Positions 15,401 to 21,698 of a DNA stretch of 27,098 nucleotides are shown here, piece after piece. This DNA is from JBDKJS01 sp039806065 (lineage in GTDB: Bacteria; Bacteroidota; Bacteroidia; AKYH767-A; 2013-40CM-41-45). The notes under the pieces are model-generated. The model saw only the letters and a program-made list of their open reading frames with translations. It had not been told where the DNA came from and did no database searches. Within the stretch, counting starts at the first letter, position 1, and each line of letters begins with the position of its first letter. The position numbers and the translations under genes were made by a program. The stretch covers positions 1 to 27,098 of the forward strand of contig JBDKJS010000039.1 in assembly GCA_039806065.1 (NCBI GenBank). The letters are read 5' to 3'.

Positions 15401-15844
15401 ATGATTATGTCAGAAAATCTAGTACACATATTAATGGTTGACGATGATGAAGTTGATTGTATGAATGTTCAAAGAGCTTTTAAAAAAAGTAACATTCTAA
15501 ATCCGCTTTTTGTAGCTCACAATGGACTAGAAGCATTAGATATGCTTAGGGGTTCTAATGGTGTGGAAAAAATTACTCCCACGCCCCGTATCATCCTACT
15601 AGACATCAACATGCCCAAAATGAATGGTCTTGAATTTTTAAAAGAACTTCGAGCTGATGACACCCTCCGCACCATTTCTGTATTTGTTATGACTACTTCC
15701 AATGACGATAAAGATCGATTTGGCGCATATAACTATAATGTAGCCGGTTACATATTAAAACCAATAACCTTTGAGAGTTTTACGCAAGCTGTGGGCGTAT
15801 TGAATAACTTTTGGCAAATCTCTGCCCCTTCGCCTCAACTGTAA
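15401..15844 (+). CDS. Single-domain response regulator (Rcp1-like)
   Basis: A 147-aa receiver domain with no output domain. The acidic pocket is D14-D15-D16 in LMVDDDEVD, the phosphoacceptor is Asp68 in ILLDINMPKMNG, with Thr98/Thr99 (VMTTSND) and Lys120 (YILKPI) completing the active site. The loop between strands (GSNGVEKITPTPR) is longer than in CheY, as in Rcp1-type regulators that work with phytochrome-like or membrane kinases. It probably acts by protein-protein contact or phosphorelay, not by binding DNA. Start ATG at 15401, with ATG at 15407 as an alternative. It diverges from the kinase gene and ends at a bidirectional terminator. Confidence 0.94.
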   Translation: MIMSENLVHILMVDDDEVDCMNVQRAFKKSNILNPLFVAHNGLEALDMLRGSNGVEKITPTPRIILLDINMPKMNGLEFLKELRADDTLRTISVFVMTTSNDDKDRFGAYNYNVAGYILKPITFESFTQAVGVLNNFWQISAPSPQL

Positions 15845-15862
15845 TTGTTGGCTACTTACTTC

Positions 15863-15897
15863 AAAAAGGTCGGGTATTCTATTATCCGACCTTTTTT
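15863..15897. terminator. Bidirectional rho-independent terminator
   Basis: Stem AAAAAGGTCGG / CCGACCTTTTT with a 12-nt loop and T runs in both directions. It separates the converging response regulator (+) and SlyD-type FKBP (-) genes and can end both transcripts. Confidence 0.9.
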
Positions 15898-15911
15898 ATG
15901 TTATGTTGAAC

Positions 15912-16418
15912 CTAATGATGGTGGGTTCCATCATGAACATGTCCATGGGCTATTTCATCTTCAGCAGCTTCGCGAAGCGCTATCACCTTACCGGTAAAAT
16001 GGAGTTCATGGCCAGCCATTGGGTGGTTGAAATCCATCAATACTTTTTCTTGATCATAACTCACTACTGTGCCTTGTAATAAATTGCCTTCATTATCACG
16101 CATTGGCAACACATTACCCGTTTTAAGCATTTCAAAGTCAATGGCTCCTTCATGTTTAAAAATCTCAATAGGCAGTTGAACCATTGCGGCATCATCTTTG
16201 ACACCGTACCCATCGGCAGGTTGGATAGAAAATGAGAAATTGTCGTTTAGCTTTAGGCCATCAAGTGCTCTTTCAAAACCAGGAATCATATTGCCGGCAC
16301 CAAATAAAAATGTTAACGGTTTATCTTCTCCAGCTGTTTCAATGTGCTTTCTTTCTTGCGCTGGTAAATTGGCATGAAGGGAGTAAGTTACCGTTACAAC
16401 CTTGTTTGTAGTAATCAT
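15912..16418 (-). CDS. SlyD-type FKBP peptidyl-prolyl isomerase
   Basis: A 168-aa cytosolic FKBP with an insert-in-flap chaperone domain. The FKBP part starts VVTVTYSLHANL, continues PLTFLFGAGNMIPGFERAL and DNFSFSIQPADGYG, is interrupted by the flap domain (about 75-130), and resumes with DFNHPMAGHELHFTGKV. The C-terminus is His-rich (HGHVHDGTHHH), a short version of the metal-binding tail of SlyD, so nickel or zinc binding is possible. It catalyses prolyl cis-trans isomerisation and assists folding. A TACCTTTG box lies 14 nt upstream of the ATG, so the leader is short. Confidence 0.93.
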   Translation of the reverse strand: MITTNKVVTVTYSLHANLPAQERKHIETAGEDKPLTFLFGAGNMIPGFERALDGLKLNDNFSFSIQPADGYGVKDDAAMVQLPIEIFKHEGAIDFEMLKTGNVLPMRDNEGNLLQGTVVSYDQEKVLMDFNHPMAGHELHFTGKVIALREAAEDEIAHGHVHDGTHHH

Positions 16419-16432
16419 AATATTTTTTTTAA

Positions 16433-16440
16433 CAAAGGTA
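16433..16440 (-). promoter_or_regulatory. Putative -7 box of the SlyD-type gene (TACCTTTG)
   Basis: Perfect TAnnTTTG match on the minus strand, 14 nt upstream of the ATG at 16418. There is no clear TTG at -33. Confidence 0.45.
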
Positions 16441-16539
16441 CATCATTATATCATAAGCTCTTGAAATCTTAATAATTATATCTTTCTAAATGCTCTTTTC
16501 AAAGCGTAAAATAATTATTATTGCACTTAAAGCTAAAAG

Positions 16540-17265
16540 ATGAAAAAAAGCGCAATTTTCTTTTTCTTACTATCAAGCTACCTCGTTAAAGCACAGGTAC
16601 CTGTAGTATTTGAAAGTTTGGATGGTAAAAAGGTTTACGCTGATTGGTATCCCACTTCAAGCGAGGCCCCGAGTATTTTACTTTGCCACCAAGCCAATTC
16701 TAATCGAGGAGAATATGCAACCATTGCTCTTAAATTAAACAAGTATGGCTTTAATTGTCTAGCCATTGATCAACGACTGGGTGCCAATGATACTGATTAC
16801 ATTAATCAATCATCCGCAGCTCTCCCAAATAGTGTGGTAGCTACTGAAGCTATGGCAAAGGATGATATTGGAGGGGCAATTCAATATTTGTATAATCTTC
16901 ATCAAAAAAAGATTATCGTCTGGGGCAGTGGCTATAGCGCTAATCTCATTTTGTCAATGGCGCAAGGAGAAAACAATATCATGGCCGCCTTAGCCTTCAG
17001 CCCATTGCCTAACCATGATAGCAATGCTAGTTTGAGCAAACTGCGCAAGAGCTGCTTCATCACTTCTTCTAAAGCAGAAGCTGCTGAAGTTACTAACACT
17101 ACAAGAGAAATTAATTCCCTTTTAAAAGTACAATATATACCCACTAGTGAGGGGGCTCATGGCGCTAAATCACTTTGGCAAAGCATTGACGGGCACGAAC
17201 AGTACTGGATTGCCACGATGAGTTTCCTAAACAGAATCAAAAGAGAATTTGATTTAAACAAATGA
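16540..17265 (+). CDS. Exported alpha/beta-hydrolase-like protein with degenerate nucleophile elbow
   Basis: A 241-aa protein with a signal peptide (residues 1-18, ending VKAQ). The alpha/beta-hydrolase core is readable: APSILLCHQANSNRGEY (43-59) with the early oxyanion region, CLAIDQRLG (73-81), the elbow region IIVWGSGYSANLILSM (125-140), and a C-terminal EGAHGAKSLW carrying a likely catalytic His207. At the elbow, where related proteins have Gly-x-Ser-x-Gly/Ser, the central position is Gly131; Ser130 and Ser133 flank it. The enzyme may therefore be inactive, or use a shifted serine. Its stop overlaps the next gene's start by 4 nt (ATGA), so the pair is co-translated. Substrate unknown. Confidence 0.8.
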   Translation: MKKSAIFFFLLSSYLVKAQVPVVFESLDGKKVYADWYPTSSEAPSILLCHQANSNRGEYATIALKLNKYGFNCLAIDQRLGANDTDYINQSSAALPNSVVATEAMAKDDIGGAIQYLYNLHQKKIIVWGSGYSANLILSMAQGENNIMAALAFSPLPNHDSNASLSKLRKSCFITSSKAEAAEVTNTTREINSLLKVQYIPTSEGAHGAKSLWQSIDGHEQYWIATMSFLNRIKREFDLNK

Positions 17266-17969
17266 AGTGGCTACTCACCTTCTTGGCATTGATGTTCATT
17301 TCATCAAATGCAATAGCCCAAGCCCGTGTAACTACCGTTGGTCTTCAAATAAAGCCTATTTTCCCAATAGACTTTTTGGAAACTGGCGAAAAGAAATTTA
17401 ACAGCCCACTTGCTGAATACTCCTTAAAGCTTAATGGTGGGTTTAGCGGTGGAATGGTTATTAGAAAAGGTTTATCTAACTTAATAGCAATCGAAACTGG
17501 AATTAATTATGTGAAACGAAATTACCTATACTCCATTGCACATCCTAACTTCCAACAAAAAGTAAACTATCGGTTAATAGGATATGAAATTCCTGTTCAT
17601 GCAATGATATTTATTCAAACCGGTGAGCATATTTTTATGAATGCCAGTCTGGGAATGGCAGTAGATATGTTTGCCAGCAATGTAGTAGCAGCAACAGACA
17701 GTAGCATCACCTTTGCCAGAAGGCGAGCTACTTTCCAACCGGCACTAAACGCTAATGTAGGAGCCGAATACAGAACCATCGGAAGTGGATATTGGTATTT
17801 AGGTGCCACATTCCATCAACCGTTTAATTATAGCTTCGCCAATTTTGTGGAATACCCAAGAGGCGCAGGTGTAACTGATGCCAGTATCAATGTGAATGGT
17901 GCATTTCTCACCATCGACCTACGCTATTATTTTAACGAGGCACCTCAAAAAAGAAAAAAGAAAAAGTAA
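17262..17969 (+). CDS. PorT-like outer-membrane beta-barrel protein
   Basis: A 235-aa exported protein. The signal peptide is residues 1-20 (MKWLLTFLALMFISSNAIAQ). The rest alternates hydrophobic and polar residues in strand-sized blocks (VTTVGLQIKPIFPIDF, GGFSGGMVIRKGLS, AIETGINYVKRNYLY, YEIPVHAMIFI, YWYLGATFHQPF, FLTIDLRYYF), as in the eight-stranded barrels annotated as PorT or outer membrane beta-barrel family. After the last strand there is a basic tail (QKRKKKK), so the barrel does not end in the usual terminal aromatic. It overlaps the upstream alpha/beta-hydrolase-like gene by ATGA and converges on the methyltransferase gene with only 6 nt between stops. Role unknown. Confidence 0.8.
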   Translation: MKWLLTFLALMFISSNAIAQARVTTVGLQIKPIFPIDFLETGEKKFNSPLAEYSLKLNGGFSGGMVIRKGLSNLIAIETGINYVKRNYLYSIAHPNFQQKVNYRLIGYEIPVHAMIFIQTGEHIFMNASLGMAVDMFASNVVAATDSSITFARRRATFQPALNANVGAEYRTIGSGYWYLGATFHQPFNYSFANFVEYPRGAGVTDASINVNGAFLTIDLRYYFNEAPQKRKKKK

Positions 17970-17975
17970 GATTCT

Positions 17976-18509
17976 CTATGATGTAAGTATGGCTTGTGAT
18001 GCAGTATATAAAACTATGCCCGCGCAAACTGCTATGTTCAAACTATGTTTGGTGCCATGCTGATCTATCACTATGCTAAAATCTGATAGGGCTAAGGCGG
18101 CATCACTCACGCCATCCATCTCATGCCCAAAAACAAATGCATATTTTTTTTCCTTGTCCCAAGTAAAAGCTTGCAATGAAATTGCACTAAATGTTTGCTC
18201 TATAGCAATGATAATAAAACCTTTTTCCTTTAATTGTTGAATAGCAGCTTCGGTGGTTTCAAAATACTTCCATGCCACTGAGTCGGTTGCCCCAAGTGCT
18301 GTTTTATTAATTTCACGATGGGGAGGTGTAGCGGTAATTCCGCATAAACATATTTCACTGACCCTAAAGGCATCGGCTGAACGAAAAACCGAACCAACAT
18401 TGTGCAAACTCCTAACCTGATCTAATACAATGGCGATAGGCAATTTAGGAGCAATCTTAAATTCCTCATTAGAAAGGCGACCTAACTGCTCATTAGCTAT
18501 TTTATCCAT
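17976..18509 (-). CDS. SpoU/TrmH-family RNA 2'-O-methyltransferase
   Basis: A 177-aa SPOUT methyltransferase with only the catalytic domain. Motif 1 is LHNVGSVFRSADAF with the conserved Asn and Arg, motif 2 is FVFGHEMDGVS, and motif 3 is SLNIAVCAGIVLY, which form the trefoil knot that binds S-adenosylmethionine. The segment HREINKTALGATDSV lies between. It methylates a ribose in tRNA or rRNA; the substrate cannot be set from sequence. It has a short N-terminal arm of about 20 residues and no L30e-like RNA-binding domain, as in TrmH/TrmL-size members. It diverges from mutS with 67 nt between starts. Confidence 0.9.
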   Translation of the reverse strand: MDKIANEQLGRLSNEEFKIAPKLPIAIVLDQVRSLHNVGSVFRSADAFRVSEICLCGITATPPHREINKTALGATDSVAWKYFETTEAAIQQLKEKGFIIIAIEQTFSAISLQAFTWDKEKKYAFVFGHEMDGVSDAALALSDFSIVIDQHGTKHSLNIAVCAGIVLYTASQAILTS

Positions 18510-18576
18510 CTTACATTTTAAAAATTTTTTAAAGCTACTATATTCCAGTTAAATTTTGCAATTTTACTCTCCCATT

Positions 18577-21183
18577 ATGAGCGATTCAACAGCAATAGTA
18601 GAAACACCACTTATGAAGCAGTACTATGGCATTAAGGCAAAATATCCTGATGCTATTTTACTTTTTAGAGTTGGCGATTTTTACGAAACCTTTGGAGAAG
18701 ATGCCATTAAAACTTCAGCTGTGGTGGGCATAGTACTTACCAAAAGAGCCAATGGAGCAGCTGCATTTATAGAGTTAGCAGGATTTCCGCACCATGCACT
18801 GGACACATATCTACCAAAATTAGTAAGGGCTGGATATAGAGTAGCTATATGCGACCAATTAGAAGATCCTAAGCTCACCAAAAAAATAGTAAAACGTGGT
18901 GTAACCGAATTAATAAGTCCAGGAGTATCTTACAACGATAAAATTTTAGAACATAAAAAAAATAACTTTCTGGCTGCAATCCACTTTGGCGATAAGCAAT
19001 CAGGCGTGAGTTTTATCGACATTAGCACTGGGGAGTTTTTATGTGCTCAAGGCGATCTGCATTATATCGAAAAACTAATTCAAAATTTTAACCCTAGTGA
19101 AATAATTTATGCTAGGCCACACAAAAAACTATTCTCAGATCAATACCACAATAAGTTTCACAGTTATATACTTGATGAATGGATTTTTAAAGTGGATTAT
19201 GCTAAAGAAATTTTACAAAAGCACTTCAACACCCTTTCGCTCAAAGGTTATGGAATTGACGATCAGGATGCAGCCATTATTGCAGCTGGTGCAGCTTTTT
19301 ATTACGTAAGTGATACACGCCAAGAAAACTTAAAGCATATCAACAGCATTTCAAGAGTAGATGAAAATTCATTTGTGTGGCTTGATAAATTTTCGATTCG
19401 TAATTTGGAATTAATCAATTCAGTGGGTGAAAACGGAAAATCATTAATAGATGTGGTAGATCACACCATAAGCCCTATGGGCGCACGACTTATAAAGAGA
19501 TGGCTATTGATGCCCTTAAAAAATGTTGCTAAAATAGAAGAACGACTGAATGCCGTAAGCTACCTCCAACAACAGCATGAACTTAATTTACGGTTGAGTA
19601 ATCTAATTAAACCAATAGGGGATCTGGAGCGAATTATATCGAAAGTGGCACTAGGTAAAATTTTACCTCGCGAAATTTTACAATTGCAAAAAGCATTGGT
19701 ACTTATCAATGAAATTAAATTGATTTGTAATGACAGTAGCAATTCTTCAATACGTGTAATCGGTGAACAATTAAATGCTTGTACCATAATTGCCGACCGT
19801 ATATTAAAAGAAATCCATCCCGATGCACCTGCTGTATTAAGCAAAGGAAACATTATCAATAGCGGTGTTAACGATGCATTAGATGAATTGAAAGCAATTG
19901 CCTTCCATGGCAAAGATTTTTTAATGCAACTGCAGCAACAAGAAGCTGAGAGAACAGGTATTAGTTCACTCAAAGTAGGATTTAATAATGTGTTTGGCTA
20001 CTACCTCGAAGTAACACATGCGCACAAAGAGAAGGTGCCCGAAAATTGGATAAGAAAACAAACACTTACCAATGCTGAAAGGTACATTACCCCTACCCTA
20101 AAAGAATATGAAGAAAAAATATTGGGCGCTGAAGAAAAAATAGCAGCCATAGAAATTCAGCTCTACCAAAAGATAATTGCCGCTGTAACAGATTATATTC
20201 AACCCATACAGCACAATGCAGCGCAAATTGCACAATTAGATGTATTGCTAAACTTTGCAAACATTGCAATTGCCAATCATTATATTAAGCCATTAGTAGA
20301 TGAAAGTTTTAAAATAGAACTCAAGGGTGCTAGACATCCTGTGATCGAAAAAAATTTATCAAATACGGAGAGATACATTGCCAATGATTTATACCTTGAT
20401 AATGAATCGCAACAGTTAATAATGATTACCGGCCCTAATATGAGTGGAAAAAGTGCACTGCTTAGACAAACCGCACTCATCGTTTTGATGGCTCAGGCAG
20501 GATGCTTTGTGCCTGCAACTCATGCTCAAATAGGTATTGTAGATAAAATATTTACAAGAGTTGGTGCCACTGACAACATAAGTAGTGGCGAAAGTACTTT
20601 TATGGTAGAAATGAATGAAACAGCTAGTATTTTACACAATCTAAGTAATAGAAGTTTAGTCTTACTCGATGAAATAGGCCGAGGCACTGCTACCTATGAT
20701 GGAATAAGCATAGCCTGGGCAATAGCTGAATACATACATGAACATCCTTTAGCAAGGGCTAAAACTTTATTTGCCACTCACTACCACGAATTGAATGAAA
20801 TGGAAAAATCTTTTCTAAGAATAAAAAATTATCACGTGTCAGTAAAAGAAGTTGGTAGCGAAATATTGTTTCTTCGAAAGCTTGTAGCTGGTGGAAGCGA
20901 ACATAGTTTTGGGATACATGTGGCTAAGCTTGCGGGTATTCCTGCTAAGGTAGTGGCCAAAGCTGAAACTGTTTTACAACAATTAGAACTTAACAGGTCC
21001 ATACCTAATAATGGTGTCCAGCTGAACCACAACAATGGTGGCATGCAGCTTTCCTTTTTTCAACTTGATGATCCAGTTTTGGCTCAAATCAAACAAGAAA
21101 TAGCAGGTATCGACATTAATAACTTAACTCCTATTGAAGCGCTTAATAAATTAAATGAAATTAAAAAACACTTGGGGAAGTAA
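18577..21183 (+). CDS. mutS: DNA mismatch repair protein MutS
   Basis: An 868-aa MutS1-type protein of normal length that recognises mismatches. The mismatch-reading Phe-x-Glu is F35-Y36-E37 in GDFYETFGEDA. The connector, lever and clamp domains follow, with KVGFNNVFGYYLEVTHAHK in the lever. The ATPase has Walker A GPNMSGKS (619-626), a following SSGESTFMVEM signature, Walker B LVLLDEIGRGTATYDG with Asp698-Glu699 and the FATHYHEL motif. The C-terminus ends NLTPIEALNKLNEIKK, typical of MutS1. I use ATG at 18577; the TTG at 18556 in the same frame would add seven non-conserved residues. No mutL is nearby. Monocistronic. Confidence 0.97.
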   Translation: MSDSTAIVETPLMKQYYGIKAKYPDAILLFRVGDFYETFGEDAIKTSAVVGIVLTKRANGAAAFIELAGFPHHALDTYLPKLVRAGYRVAICDQLEDPKLTKKIVKRGVTELISPGVSYNDKILEHKKNNFLAAIHFGDKQSGVSFIDISTGEFLCAQGDLHYIEKLIQNFNPSEIIYARPHKKLFSDQYHNKFHSYILDEWIFKVDYAKEILQKHFNTLSLKGYGIDDQDAAIIAAGAAFYYVSDTRQENLKHINSISRVDENSFVWLDKFSIRNLELINSVGENGKSLIDVVDHTISPMGARLIKRWLLMPLKNVAKIEERLNAVSYLQQQHELNLRLSNLIKPIGDLERIISKVALGKILPREILQLQKALVLINEIKLICNDSSNSSIRVIGEQLNACTIIADRILKEIHPDAPAVLSKGNIINSGVNDALDELKAIAFHGKDFLMQLQQQEAERTGISSLKVGFNNVFGYYLEVTHAHKEKVPENWIRKQTLTNAERYITPTLKEYEEKILGAEEKIAAIEIQLYQKIIAAVTDYIQPIQHNAAQIAQLDVLLNFANIAIANHYIKPLVDESFKIELKGARHPVIEKNLSNTERYIANDLYLDNESQQLIMITGPNMSGKSALLRQTALIVLMAQAGCFVPATHAQIGIVDKIFTRVGATDNISSGESTFMVEMNETASILHNLSNRSLVLLDEIGRGTATYDGISIAWAIAEYIHEHPLARAKTLFATHYHELNEMEKSFLRIKNYHVSVKEVGSEILFLRKLVAGGSEHSFGIHVAKLAGIPAKVVAKAETVLQQLELNRSIPNNGVQLNHNNGGMQLSFFQLDDPVLAQIKQEIAGIDINNLTPIEALNKLNEIKKHLGK

Positions 21184-21264
21184 TCTTTTGGTCCCAAAAA
21201 ATAACAGTGATTTTTTTTCTCACCATTCATTTTACCTTTTTATCATCGCTGGGGGCTAACCTTG

Positions 21265-21690
21265 CTAACCTTCCTGCGAATCATACTCAATTAAATAATC
21301 ATTTAAAGGTTCTAAAATTTTATCAATCCACCCTTGGTGATGCCCCTCTGCAATATCAGCAGATGGAAGCAGTGTATGTGTAATGACCACCACGGTGCCC
21401 GCCCTATCGGGCGAAAGTTCGATCATGGCTACGCTTGATGCCATTTTTTTAGTCCATTGTGACTGACGCCAGGTGAGTACTATCTTCTCATCTTGTTCTA
21501 AGGCCATGATCTGGCCTGTTATGGTATTGTCGAAGAGCGAATAGTTACCATCCTGAAAGGGCTCAAATTTTGCCGGAGCCTCACTCCATTCTTCTATAAT
21601 TTCTACTGATGTTAAACAGCGATAGACATCAGCAGGTGATGCATATAAAACATAAGTAACTTTGATTTCAAAAAGCTCGTTGGCTGTCAT
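21265..21690 (-). CDS. START-like (AHSA1/SRPBCC) domain protein
   Basis: A 141-aa single-domain protein with the AHSA1-type helix-grip fold: an opening strand (FEIKVTYVLYASPADVYRCLT), a strand pair around EKIVLTWRQSQW, VVVITHTLLP, and a closing helix (HHQGWIDKILEPLNDYLIEY). The GW near the start of the last helix is conserved in the family. Members bind hydrophobic ligands or stimulate chaperones; no role can be set here. It follows the large propeller gene by 8 nt, so the two form an operon. A 9-bp tandem duplication (21255-21272) covers the stop codon and creates a second stop just downstream. Confidence 0.85.
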   Translation of the reverse strand: MTANELFEIKVTYVLYASPADVYRCLTSVEIIEEWSEAPAKFEPFQDGNYSLFDNTITGQIMALEQDEKIVLTWRQSQWTKKMASSVAMIELSPDRAGTVVVITHTLLPSADIAEGHHQGWIDKILEPLNDYLIEYDSQEG

Positions 21691-21698
21691 TCAATTAT

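Noticed and set aside
18556..18576. TTG start at 18556 for mutS
   Set aside because: Adds seven residues not typical of MutS; ATG at 18577 gives the usual N-terminus.
21186..21199. Short palindrome TTTTGG-TC-CCAAAA after mutS as a terminator
   Set aside because: The loop is too small and the stem too short and AT-rich to support a terminator call.
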